A stretch of 44,533 nt of DNA from Clostridia bacterium (GCA_017427165.1 JAFRTK010000107.1:1-44533), one strand, 5' to 3'. Counted from the first letter of the stretch, positions 33,871-42,529 are shown. Made by a program: numbers and translations. The notes: generated from the sequence alone by a model not told the origin.

Positions 33871-36387
33871 TCAATTCTTTCCGCCGCCGGCGGTATCAAT
33901 TCCTGCGGCACCGACCAGGCCGAGGCGTTCAGCTGCTTCTTCCCGCATTTTGTATTTCAACACTTTGCCGGCTGCATTCATCGGGAACGCATCCATGAAT
34001 TCAATATACTGCGGAACCTTGTGGCGGGCCATATGGCTCTTGATGTATTCGGTCATTTCCTCTGCGGTCAGGGAAGCGCCTTCCTTTTTGATAATGCACG
34101 CCATCACCGCTTCACCGTACCGCGCGTCCGGAACACCGATCACCTGTACATCGGCAACCGCCGGATGCGTATAGATGAATTCCTCGATTTCCTTCGGATA
34201 GATATTCTCGCCGCCGCGGATGATCATATCCTTCAGACGGCCGGTGATCAGATAGGTTCCGTCCGGGTTCCGCCGTGCCAGGTCACCGGAGTGGAGCCAG
34301 CCGTCCGCGTCAATTGTCGCGCTGGTGGCATCCGGCATTTTATAGTAGCCCTTCATGATATTGTAGCCGCGGGAGCAGAATTCGCCGTCCTGGCCGTCCG
34401 GCAGTTCTTTTCCGGTTTCGGGGTCGATCACCTTGCACTGGACGTGGGGGAACGCATATCCGACTGTTTCGGTACGGAGCTCCAGTGAATCAGTCCAGGC
34501 GGACATTGTGCTTCCGGGGGAAGACTCGGTCTGCCCGTACACGCTGACAATTCCGCGCATATTCATTTCATCGGGCCGGGCAGCCCGCTTCATGAGCTCA
34601 GGGGGACATCCGGATCCGGCCATAATGCCTGTCCGCATGTAGGAGAAATCGGTTTTCCGGTAATCCTCATGGTTAAACATGGCGATGAACATGGTCGGGA
34701 CACCGTGGAAGCAGGTAATCCGTTCCTGGTTGATACATGCCAGGGAGTTCTTGGCAGAGAAATAGGGAAGCGGACAGAGTGTTGTCCCGTGGGTCATGGA
34801 GGCGGTCATGGCCAGTACCATGCCGAAGCAGTGGAACATCGGAACCTGGATCATCATGCGGTCCGCGGTGGACAGCCCCATCCGGTCGCCGATACATTTA
34901 CCGTCATTGACGACGTTGTAATGGGTCAGCATGACGCCCTTGGGGAAGCCGGTAGTGCCGGATGTATACTGCATGTTGCACACATCATCCGGTTTTACGC
35001 GTTCCGCCATTGCGTTCAGCGTCTCATCGGTGACGGAATCAGCACGGCGCATCGCTTCCTCAAAGGTGAGGCATCCGCTCTGCGTAAACCCGACGGTGAT
35101 GACATTGCGGAGGAAAGGAAGCCGCTTGCAATGCAGCGGTTCGCCGGGTTTCGATACCGCGATTTCAGGGCAGAGTTCATTGATGATTGCGCGGTAATTG
35201 CTGTCCAGCGCACTTTCAATCATAACCAGCGTATGCGTATCGCTCTGCCGGAGCAGGTAATCGGCTTCATGGATTTTATAGGCGGTATTGACGGTTACCA
35301 GTACAGCACCGATCCGGGCGGATGCCCAGAACGCGATATACCACGCGGGAACATTGGTAGCCCATACAGCCACCTTGGTCCCGGCTTTTACCCCCAGGGA
35401 GATCAGGGCTTTTGCAAAGCGGTTGACATCATCACGGAATTCGGTGTAGGTACGGATATAATCCAGCGTCGTGTATTTGAAGGCATACTGATCCGGAAAT
35501 TCCTCCGCCATGCGGTCCAGTACCTGGCCGAATGTCAGGTCCACCAGTTCATCCTTTTTCCATACATATTTGCCAGTGCCGTCATGGTTGAAATAAAGGG
35601 ATTTCTTTTTGCCCTTCGGATTGTCAAAACGGCCCATGTAGTTGAGGAAATGCGCGAAGATGATTTCCCGGTCCGGAATATCCTCCATCCATTCCGTTTT
35701 CCACTCCAGGGAAATAAATCCGTTGTAGTCGATGGAAGACAGCGCGTTCATCATATCCTGTACGGGAATTGTGCCTTCGCCGATCAGGTTGTAATTCAGG
35801 TCGTCATCTGAGTCCCGCAGGTGGACGTGGTGCACATATCCGCCCAGGTTGCGGATGGTGGTATCCGGGGTTTCGTGGAAATCCCGGTAGGGGTGGTGCA
35901 TGTCCCACAGCGCTCCCAGCTCATCGCACGCGTATTCGTCCATCAGTTTCCTGAGCTTGCCGGTATCCGCAAAAATCCCGACTGTTTTAATCAGCATGCA
36001 GACGCCTTTTTCGGAAAACTGCGGAATCAGCCGGTCAATGCGTTCCCGGATGCGTTCATCATCGTCATGCAGGGCGCAAACGGCGACATACGGGATTTTC
36101 ATCGTGGCGGCTGTATCGATCAGCTCAGGGATGAAACCCGTTTCATCCTCTGCGGAGCCGAGGTCAATGCAGGTATCGAGGCACGGAATCGTCAGATGGT
36201 GCTCCCGCAGCTCCCGCAGGGTTTCATTCCGGTGAAACTTGTGAAAAACACCACTCCGGTCTGTCAGGGAAGGACATTTATGCAGGTTGTAAACTTCAAT
36301 CCCCTGGAACCGGAGTTCGGAGGCATCTTTTACCTGTTCCGGCCAGGGAAGCTCTTTCCAGCCGCGTGTTGAAAAAGAAAGCTTCAT
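33871..36387 (-). CDS. fusion of a sugar-isomerase-like TIM barrel and an AMP-forming acyl-CoA synthetase
   Basis: One continuous 838-residue frame holds two domains. Residues 1-265 are a xylose-isomerase/AP-endonuclease-2-like TIM barrel: STRGWKELPWPEQ, LWDMHHPY (D162), HVHLRD (H189), GEGTIPVQDM and ISLEWK (E228). The position expected for the first metal-binding Glu reads LIKTVG (K134). Residues about 285-838 are an acyl-CoA/AMP-binding domain with the P-loop YTSGTTGFPKG (474-484), YGQTE, HSGD (699-702), GRLKDMIIRGGENIYP and the catalytic lysine K808 in AAGKVLKYK. The adenylation half looks intact; the barrel may not be. The ATG overlaps the stop of the upstream LeuA-like gene (ATGA). Both are downstream of a T-box leader. 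Substrates are unknown. Confidence 0.85.
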   Translation of the reverse strand: MKLSFSTRGWKELPWPEQVKDASELRFQGIEVYNLHKCPSLTDRSGVFHKFHRNETLRELREHHLTIPCLDTCIDLGSAEDETGFIPELIDTAATMKIPYVAVCALHDDDERIRERIDRLIPQFSEKGVCMLIKTVGIFADTGKLRKLMDEYACDELGALWDMHHPYRDFHETPDTTIRNLGGYVHHVHLRDSDDDLNYNLIGEGTIPVQDMMNALSSIDYNGFISLEWKTEWMEDIPDREIIFAHFLNYMGRFDNPKGKKKSLYFNHDGTGKYVWKKDELVDLTFGQVLDRMAEEFPDQYAFKYTTLDYIRTYTEFRDDVNRFAKALISLGVKAGTKVAVWATNVPAWYIAFWASARIGAVLVTVNTAYKIHEADYLLRQSDTHTLVMIESALDSNYRAIINELCPEIAVSKPGEPLHCKRLPFLRNVITVGFTQSGCLTFEEAMRRADSVTDETLNAMAERVKPDDVCNMQYTSGTTGFPKGVMLTHYNVVNDGKCIGDRMGLSTADRMMIQVPMFHCFGMVLAMTASMTHGTTLCPLPYFSAKNSLACINQERITCFHGVPTMFIAMFNHEDYRKTDFSYMRTGIMAGSGCPPELMKRAARPDEMNMRGIVSVYGQTESSPGSTMSAWTDSLELRTETVGYAFPHVQCKVIDPETGKELPDGQDGEFCSRGYNIMKGYYKMPDATSATIDADGWLHSGDLARRNPDGTYLITGRLKDMIIRGGENIYPKEIEEFIYTHPAVADVQVIGVPDARYGEAVMACIIKKEGASLTAEEMTEYIKSHMARHKVPQYIEFMDAFPMNAAGKVLKYKMREEAAERLGLVGAAGIDTAGGGKN

Positions 36388-37802
36388 GCTTCTTCCTCCT
36401 CGTAAACGATCTTGTTCAGGGCATTCATGTAGGCCAGGATTCCGGCACCCACGATATCCGTTGAAATACCGCGCCCGGAGTACAGTTTGCCTTCATGGCG
36501 AAGCTTGACGATGGTTTCACCGACTGCTTCACGGCCTTCGGTAATGGCCTGGATCTGGAAGTCTTCCAGCTCAAAATGACGGCCGGTTGCCTTTTCAATG
36601 GAATTGAACGCCGCGGCAATGGAACCATCCCCGACGGCCATTCCCTCGATCACCCGGTCATGGTACATGAGTTTCATATGCGCCATGGCATTGATGGTAT
36701 TGCCGGTATTGATAACGTACTGGATATCATGGTACACAGGCGGAACCTGCATGGCTTCGGTTGCCACAATCGCATCCAGCTCCCGGAGGGAAATCAGGTC
36801 TTTTTTCTCCGCAATTTCGGAAAAACACTGCCAGACCTTTTCCATATCATCGGCGGTCAGGTCATATCCCAGCTTATCCACGGCCTTCATAACGGATTCG
36901 CGGGAATCATGGGTGCTCAGCATCACGCCGGAATCATGGTCATCCGCCCCGGTTTCGGCAGCGACGGAACGGCTGAGTCCGGTGCGGCAAAGCATTTCGA
37001 TTTTGCTGGTGAGGTTCCGGATCTGCTCGGTGCCGATCCGGCAGTGTACATCAAACTGATTGGCTTTGATATCCAGGATCCGGACGATATTCATCAGGGA
37101 GATGGCGTTGGTCCGGAAGGAAGCGGCCTTGATTTCCCGGATGCCGGAACGGACAGCGGAGACAGCACATGCGTCCGCCATATTCATCTGGTCTGTGCAG
37201 GAAAATCCGACAGTAACCCCGCTCAGGCATTCAATATCCTGATACAGGGAATTGATGAAGGCGGCGGTTTCATCCGGGAGCATCGCCCCTGCTGTATCGC
37301 ACAGCGTAATCGTCCGGGCACCGGCGCTGACGGCCTCTGTGATAATGCTGCGCAGGAAGGCAGTATCGCTGCGGGTGGCGTCTTCCGCGATGAACTCCAC
37401 GTCCTCCGTGAATTCACGGCATTTCCGGATGGTATCGGCAACCGCGGCAATCATAGCCTTCGGTTTCATATGGGAAAGGTATTCCATCTGCACCGAGCTG
37501 ACAGGAGCCGGCACCTGGAGGCGCGGACGGACCGCATTTTTGAGTGCTTCCCGGGCAATCCGCACACTTTCCTCATTCAAAGCCACAGGCACGGCGATCC
37601 TGGAACTGGAAACCGCCGTACAGACGGATTTGATCAGCAGGCTGTCAATTTTAACCTGCCGGATTTCCTCCATTTCAATCAGGTCCACATTCAGACGGTC
37701 AATCAGGCGGCAGAGCTCTAGCTTCTCCCGAAAACTGAGGTCGGGAAGACCGTTTTTCTGCCGAAGCGTGCAGTCTGTAATGGTCATGATCTGTTTTTCC
37801 AT
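36384..37802 (-). CDS. isopropylmalate synthase-like protein lacking canonical metal ligands, with LeuA regulatory domain
   Basis: The 472-residue protein aligns with 2-isopropylmalate/homocitrate synthases: TDCTLRQKNG near the N-terminus, EDATRSD (140-146), CDTAGAMLPDE (168-178), and a C-terminal LeuA dimer domain (about 355-465) including GDGSIAAAFNSIEKATG, TEGREAVGETIVKL and GRGISTDIVGAGILAYMNALNKI. The metal site is gone. The usual LRDGEQ reads LRQKNG (Q15), and the usual HCHND reads SCTDQ, so both metal-binding His are S201 and T203. The NGIGERAGN segment is also not recognisable. Condensation by the known mechanism is therefore unlikely (inference). ATG 37802 has AGGAGG ten bases upstream, immediately after the T-box terminator. 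The downstream fusion gene starts inside its stop codon. Confidence 0.82.
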   Translation of the reverse strand: MEKQIMTITDCTLRQKNGLPDLSFREKLELCRLIDRLNVDLIEMEEIRQVKIDSLLIKSVCTAVSSSRIAVPVALNEESVRIAREALKNAVRPRLQVPAPVSSVQMEYLSHMKPKAMIAAVADTIRKCREFTEDVEFIAEDATRSDTAFLRSIITEAVSAGARTITLCDTAGAMLPDETAAFINSLYQDIECLSGVTVGFSCTDQMNMADACAVSAVRSGIREIKAASFRTNAISLMNIVRILDIKANQFDVHCRIGTEQIRNLTSKIEMLCRTGLSRSVAAETGADDHDSGVMLSTHDSRESVMKAVDKLGYDLTADDMEKVWQCFSEIAEKKDLISLRELDAIVATEAMQVPPVYHDIQYVINTGNTINAMAHMKLMYHDRVIEGMAVGDGSIAAAFNSIEKATGRHFELEDFQIQAITEGREAVGETIVKLRHEGKLYSGRGISTDIVGAGILAYMNALNKIVYEEEEA

Positions 37803-37820
37803 ATCCGAAAACCCTCCTGA

Positions 37821-37854
37821 AAAATAAAAACCCTGAAGCAAATATGCGTCAGGG
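37821..37854 (-). terminator. T-box attenuator terminator, LeuA-like operon
   Basis: On the minus strand CCCTGA-GCA / TGC-TCAGGG (six outer and three inner pairs with one mismatch) is followed by TTTTTATTTTT. It is just downstream of the T-box core. Confidence 0.85.
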
Positions 37855-38093
37855 ACGAAATCAATCCGCGGTACCACCCATTTTACTGCCGGAAGGCAGT
37901 CACTCTCGGGCTCCAACAAGCCCACAGCCGATTACGGGGCATCCGGGTTCCATTACTGATGCATCCGCATGTTCACAGAACCAACTCAGGAAGCAGTGAC
38001 TTTCCGGCTTTGTACCGCCTCGCAGCGACCGGCGGCTCTCTGAAATCAACGCGGGAAGCTTCATTTCCTTCATCGTCATTCATGTTAAATTCA
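37821..38093 (-). promoter_or_regulatory. T-box riboswitch leader of the LeuA-like operon
   Basis: The minus strand has the consensus T-box core GGGTGGTACCGCGG (complement of 37866-37879), an AGAGAGCC motif in Stem I, and a terminator hairpin downstream. The specifier is not certain. By analogy with the glyQS pattern GAAA-NNN-A it would be GTC (valine, complement of 37998-38000). By distance from the helix AGGAA/TTCCT it could instead be CTG (leucine, complement of 37994-37996). Either fits a branched-chain amino acid theme. Confidence 0.88.
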
Positions 38094-38099
38094 AGCGAA

Positions 38100-38128
38100 A
38101 TCCTATCATAAACGGACCGATGTGTCAA
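38100..38128 (-). promoter_or_regulatory. promoter of the LeuA-like T-box operon
   Basis: On the minus strand a perfect TTGACA (38128-38123), 17 bases and TAGGAT (38105-38100). It diverges from the phoH promoter about 70 bases away. Confidence 0.72.
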
Positions 38129-38196
38129 CGGAAAGGAAGGGACCCGGGTGTGTTTTTTTTCTGTTCGGAGCAGGGGGATACCGGTCCGGATCCTAT

Positions 38197-38224
38197 TTGA
38201 CAAAAGCGATAAAAATAGTATCAT
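38197..38224 (+). promoter_or_regulatory. promoter of phoH-pgpH-ybeY/cdd-era
   Basis: A perfect TTGACA (38197-38202) and TATCAT (38219-38224) are 16 bases apart, about 40 bases before the phoH start. Confidence 0.7.
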
Positions 38225-38262
38225 ATAAAGGAAGTTTTGGTGAAGGGAAGTCATATGGATTG

Positions 38263-39225
38263 ATGACGAGCCGGGAAATGATCCTGTCCGCCGATTCCAT
38301 GGATGCATATGTATCCCTGTTCGGTCTGAATGACCAGAATATCGCACTGATTGAACAGGAATGCGGCGTTACAACTGCGCTCAGGGGAAACAAACTGGTT
38401 ATTCAGGGAGAGGAAGACCGCCTGGATCTGCCGGAGCAGGTGATTGAGACACTGCTTTCCATGATCAGGCGCCATGAATATGTAGACCGTGTCCGGATCC
38501 GTTATGTGATTGCCATGATCCGGGAAGGCAAAAAGGAACAGATCGAGGAAACATTTAAAAATGTGATCGCGGTGACTCACCGGGGAAAGCAGATTACCTG
38601 CAAGACGATCGGACAGCAGCAGTATGTGAATGCAATCCGGCAGAACATGCTCACATTTGCGATCGGCCCTGCCGGGACGGGCAAGACGTACCTGGCGATG
38701 GCCCTGGCAGTGATGGCACTGAAAAACAAGGAAGTGGAGCGGATCATCCTCACCCGGCCGGCAGTGGAAGCCGGCGAGAAACTTGGCTTCCTTCCGGGTG
38801 ACCTGACCCAGAAGGTCGATCCTTACCTCCGGCCGCTGTACGATGCTATGTATGATTTCATGGGCGCGGATTCGTATACCCGGCTGATGGAGAAGGGGAC
38901 CGTGGAGGTTGCCCCGCTGGCTTACATGCGGGGACGTACACTGTCCGATGCGTTTATCATCCTGGATGAAGCCCAGAATACCACATCGGAACAGATGAAG
39001 ATGTTCCTGACCCGGATGGGCTTTAACTCCCGGGTGATTGTGACGGGTGACATTACCCAGACGGATCTGCCGCAGGGCAAACAATCCGGCCTGGCTGAAG
39101 CGATATCCCTGCTGAAGGGAATTCCGGGCATCGGTATTGTGGAGATGACCGGAAAGGATATTGTCCGCCATGAACTGGTCCAGAGAATCGTGGAAGCATA
39201 TGAAAAGAAGCACGATCCGGCATAA
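38263..39225 (+). CDS. phoH: PhoH-like ATPase
   Basis: The 320-residue protein has a Walker A motif IGPAGTGKTYLAMALAV (from about 135), RPAVEAGEKLGFLPGDL, Walker B DAFIILDEAQNTT and VIVTGDITQTDLPQG, the PhoH signature. The family is an RNA/nucleotide-linked ATPase of unclear role, often near ybeY. The frame is open back to 38122, but the promoter lies inside that part. ATG 38263 (MTSREMILSAD) matches the family start, with a purine-rich GAAGGGAAG somewhat far upstream; TTG 38260 is possible. It begins the conserved block phoH-pgpH-ybeY-cdd-era. Confidence 0.95.
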   Translation: MTSREMILSADSMDAYVSLFGLNDQNIALIEQECGVTTALRGNKLVIQGEEDRLDLPEQVIETLLSMIRRHEYVDRVRIRYVIAMIREGKKEQIEETFKNVIAVTHRGKQITCKTIGQQQYVNAIRQNMLTFAIGPAGTGKTYLAMALAVMALKNKEVERIILTRPAVEAGEKLGFLPGDLTQKVDPYLRPLYDAMYDFMGADSYTRLMEKGTVEVAPLAYMRGRTLSDAFIILDEAQNTTSEQMKMFLTRMGFNSRVIVTGDITQTDLPQGKQSGLAEAISLLKGIPGIGIVEMTGKDIVRHELVQRIVEAYEKKHDPA

Positions 39226-39279
39226 ATGACAATCCTGCATATCGGATCGGAAAGGATGCAGACGGGAGAGAAAAGCATT

Positions 39280-41643
39280 ATGACAAACGTCCAGGAAAAC
39301 CATGCGGATGCCGGACAGGAGCGGAAGGACCGGAGTACCGGAGCGAAGCTGAAGGAATGGTTCGGTTCTTCTGCATGCAGATGTACGTTGCTTGTTATTG
39401 CGTCAGCGCTGATTATTTTCGTGCTGTTCTTTTTTGTGTGCACGCCCAAAAAGTATGACCTGAAGGAAGGGGCCGTCGCCCATGAGACGATCTGGGCAAC
39501 CCGTGATGTGGTGGATGAGGTCCGGACTCAGGAGAGAAGGGAAACAGCGGCGGCCAAGACGGAGATCCAGTATATCTACTCCAATGTCAAGCAGGATGTG
39601 CTGGCTTCCCTGGCATCCGCATTTGAAGAGCTTCAGTCCATCCAGCGCTACGGCGAGCAGCTGCGTACCAGTGAGCCGGGCCGGGGGGATCGTTTTACCG
39701 AGGATGAGATTGAATACGCGACGATTGAATACCTGAATTCAGTGCCGCTGTCCGGCAACCAGATCCGGATCCTGATGAAAACAAATACCGATGATTTTGA
39801 AACCATGGTTAAAATCGTCACCAATGCTGTTTCCATCAAGATGAATTCCAACCTGTATGAGGGGCAGACCGAGGACCTCATCAAGGAGATGGTGGAGGAC
39901 TTCAACGCTTATTATCCGGAACTGGATATTGAAATGCGCATGAATGATATCATTCCCACCATCCTGCGGGAATGTATCCGGCCGAATTACATCATCGATA
40001 CGGAAGCGACAGAGAGGGCACGCAGCGAAGCAATGGACTCTGTGGATCCGGTGACGATCCTGCAGGGTGAGCCGGTCATCATTGAGGGAAATACGATCAC
40101 CTATGCGCAGATCCAGGTGCTCCGGTCACTGAACCTGCTGAAGGACGGCACCTATGATTACTCTGCCTATGGAGGATCCCTGGCGGTTGTAATCCTGTCC
40201 ATGGTGATCCTGATTATGTGCCTGAAGCTGCTGAACCGGGATCTCCTGAAGGATGTCCGGAAACTGTCCGTGGTCCTGCTGATCCTGATCCTGTGCATGA
40301 TCCTGGCGGCAATTTTCCAGTTGCTTCCCAGCTCATTCCTGATTCCGCTGGCGCTCGGATCGATCCTGGGCACCATGCTGATCGGCTACCGGGCCGGTAT
40401 CTGCCTGACGCTGGCGCTTACACTGCTGATTTCATTCCTGACTGCCGGAAGAAGCAGCAGTACTTTCCATGAAGTGGTGCTCCTGATGGCGATGACGCTG
40501 ACAGAAGGCACGCTGTCGATCTGGTTCCTGAAGGGAAAGCCGCAGCGTGTACGTGTCCTGATTGCAGGACTGCTGTCCGGCATTGCGGGCGTTCTGCTGC
40601 TGGTGATTGTCAAGTGGATCACATCCGTGGAATCGCTGAGCATTCTGACGGATGGAGCATGGACGCTGGCCGGCGGGCTGCTGAGCGGCCTGCTTGCAGT
40701 TGCCCTGCAGCCTGCGTTTGAAGGCGCTTTCCGGCTGGCAACCCCCAGCCGCCTGCTGGAACTGACCAATCCGAACCAGCCGTTGATGAAGCGTCTGATG
40801 ATTGAAGCAGCCGGCACCTATCATCATTCCATTATTGTGGCCAACCTGGCGGAAGCGGCGGCTGACAAGATCCAGGCCAATCCGTATCTTGCCCGGGCTG
40901 GCGCCTATTACCACGATATCGGGAAACTGAAACGGCCGGGTTATTTCAAGGAGAACCAGACCGGTGACAATCCGCATGAGCGGACAGATCCGTATATTTC
41001 CTCTGCCATTGTTACCAGCCATACCATGGACGGTGTGCTGCTGGCTCAGAAAGAGCATATTCCGGAGGAAGTCCAGAACATTATCCTGCAGCATCATGGC
41101 GATACTCCCGTAATGTTCTTCTATCACAAAGCGCTTCAGATGTCTGACGGAAACCATGTGGATATCAATGAGTTCCGGTATGCCGGCCCGAAACCCAATA
41201 CCAAAGAAGCAGCTGTGGTAATGCTGGCTGATACGATTGAAGCGGCGGTCCGGTCCATGAAGGATCCGACCCCGAAGGAAATCGACCAGTTCATTGAGCG
41301 TCTGGTCCGGTCGAAGCTGGAAGACGGCCAGCTGAGCGAAAGCCCGCTGTCCCTGTCGGACATTGACGATATCTGCAAGGCATTTTCCGGAATCCTGCGA
41401 GGGGTGTACCATGAACGGATTGAATATCCGACGGTCCGCCATTACGTGAATCCGAACGGAACTGTGCAGGATGTGGCTGTTCCGCCGGCCGCTGCTCCGC
41501 AGCCGGTTCCGGCTGCGCCGGACGCTGCGGGTTCTGTACCGGAGGAACCGGTACAGCCGCCGGAAGAGACCGCAAAGACGGCGGATAAGACGGAAAGCAC
41601 CACAGATCAGATGCCTGCCGAGGACGCGAATGATGAGAATTGA
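39280..41643 (+). CDS. pgpH: cyclic-di-AMP phosphodiesterase PgpH (7TM-HD family)
   Basis: The 787-residue membrane protein has an N-terminal transmembrane helix (about residues 35-54), a long extracytoplasmic 7TMR-HDED domain, and a cluster of hydrophobic helices (about 290-480). Its cytoplasmic HD domain has YHHSIIVANLAEAAADKI and AYYHDIGKLKRPGYF (His-Asp near 546), then HTMDGVLLAQKEHIP and ILQHHGD. PgpH degrades c-di-AMP (known). The C-terminal 60-70 residues are Pro/Ala/Glu-rich and probably disordered. ATG 39280 has GGGAG upstream; ATGs at 39226 and 39256 are alternatives. DarA at the left of the window binds the same messenger. Confidence 0.93.
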   Translation: MTNVQENHADAGQERKDRSTGAKLKEWFGSSACRCTLLVIASALIIFVLFFFVCTPKKYDLKEGAVAHETIWATRDVVDEVRTQERRETAAAKTEIQYIYSNVKQDVLASLASAFEELQSIQRYGEQLRTSEPGRGDRFTEDEIEYATIEYLNSVPLSGNQIRILMKTNTDDFETMVKIVTNAVSIKMNSNLYEGQTEDLIKEMVEDFNAYYPELDIEMRMNDIIPTILRECIRPNYIIDTEATERARSEAMDSVDPVTILQGEPVIIEGNTITYAQIQVLRSLNLLKDGTYDYSAYGGSLAVVILSMVILIMCLKLLNRDLLKDVRKLSVVLLILILCMILAAIFQLLPSSFLIPLALGSILGTMLIGYRAGICLTLALTLLISFLTAGRSSSTFHEVVLLMAMTLTEGTLSIWFLKGKPQRVRVLIAGLLSGIAGVLLLVIVKWITSVESLSILTDGAWTLAGGLLSGLLAVALQPAFEGAFRLATPSRLLELTNPNQPLMKRLMIEAAGTYHHSIIVANLAEAAADKIQANPYLARAGAYYHDIGKLKRPGYFKENQTGDNPHERTDPYISSAIVTSHTMDGVLLAQKEHIPEEVQNIILQHHGDTPVMFFYHKALQMSDGNHVDINEFRYAGPKPNTKEAAVVMLADTIEAAVRSMKDPTPKEIDQFIERLVRSKLEDGQLSESPLSLSDIDDICKAFSGILRGVYHERIEYPTVRHYVNPNGTVQDVAVPPAAAPQPVPAAPDAAGSVPEEPVQPPEETAKTADKTESTTDQMPAEDANDEN

Positions 41644-42529
41644 TTGGACCGGGGACTATGAGATTGATCCCGGGATCCGGAAAAAGATGCAGGAAGCAGC
41701 GGACTGCTGTCCGGCTGCTGAAGGGATTGACGTGCCGGTCGCGATTTCCGTCCGGCTGTGTGATGACAATGCCATATCTGAAATCAACGCGGAATTCCGG
41801 GGAATCAGTCGGAGTACGGATGTCCTGTCTTTTCCGACAGTGGAATATCCGGCCGGCCGGACAGCCGGACAATGCGGAAAACTGCTGCAGCAGGAATATG
41901 ACGATGAGCTGAACGCCTGTTTTCTGGGGGATATCATCATCGCTGTACCGCATATTTATTCGCAGGCAGCGGAATACGGCCATTCACCGGAGAGGGAAGC
42001 GGCCTATCTGCTGGTTCATGGAATCTGCCACCTGATGGGGTATGACCATATGGAAGAGGGGGACAAGGCAAAAATGCGCAGGATGGAAGAAAAGGTCCTG
42101 TCTGAAGTTTCCGCGACCCGGGAAGCGGGAATCACGGAAGTTGACAGGGAACTGGTCCGGGCGGCCGTAAAGGCCATGGAAAACAGCTATTCCCCGTATT
42201 CCGGTTTTCCGGTCGGCGCTGCCATCCGGGGAACAGACGGACGCGTTTTTACCGGGTGCAATATTGAAAATGTTTCATTCGGACTGACGAACTGTGCGGA
42301 ACGGACGGCTGTATTCAAGGCGGTCAGTGAAGGAACTCGTTCATTTGATGCGATTGCAATCGCAGCCAGCCAGACACCCTGGCCCTGCGGTGCGTGCCGT
42401 CAGGTACTGGCTGAATTTGCCCCGTCTATCCGGATCCTGCTGTGCTGGGATGGACAGGTAATTGAGAAGAATCTTTCAGAACTGCTGCCGTTCAGCATTG
42501 AACTGGAAACAAAGGAGTCAAAAAAATGA
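41630..42529 (+). CDS. fused YbeY endoribonuclease and cytidine deaminase
   Basis: One frame of 299 residues carries two normally separate proteins. Residues 1-160 are YbeY, a metal-dependent rRNA-processing RNase: FRGISRSTDVLSFP, LGDIIIAVP, and HGICHLMGYDH, with zinc ligands H130, H134 and H140. Residues about 170-295 are cytidine deaminase: NSYSPYSGFPVGAAIR, GCNIENVSFGLTNCAERTAVFKAV (C222, E224) and PCGACRQVLAEF (C253, C256). All catalytic residues are present in both. There is no stop or frameshift between them. In Bacillus these are ybeY-dgkA-cdd-era; here dgkA is missing. The start overlaps the pgpH end by 14 bases, and the stop overlaps era. Confidence 0.92.
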   Translation: MMRIDWTGDYEIDPGIRKKMQEAADCCPAAEGIDVPVAISVRLCDDNAISEINAEFRGISRSTDVLSFPTVEYPAGRTAGQCGKLLQQEYDDELNACFLGDIIIAVPHIYSQAAEYGHSPEREAAYLLVHGICHLMGYDHMEEGDKAKMRRMEEKVLSEVSATREAGITEVDRELVRAAVKAMENSYSPYSGFPVGAAIRGTDGRVFTGCNIENVSFGLTNCAERTAVFKAVSEGTRSFDAIAIAASQTPWPCGACRQVLAEFAPSIRILLCWDGQVIEKNLSELLPFSIELETKESKK

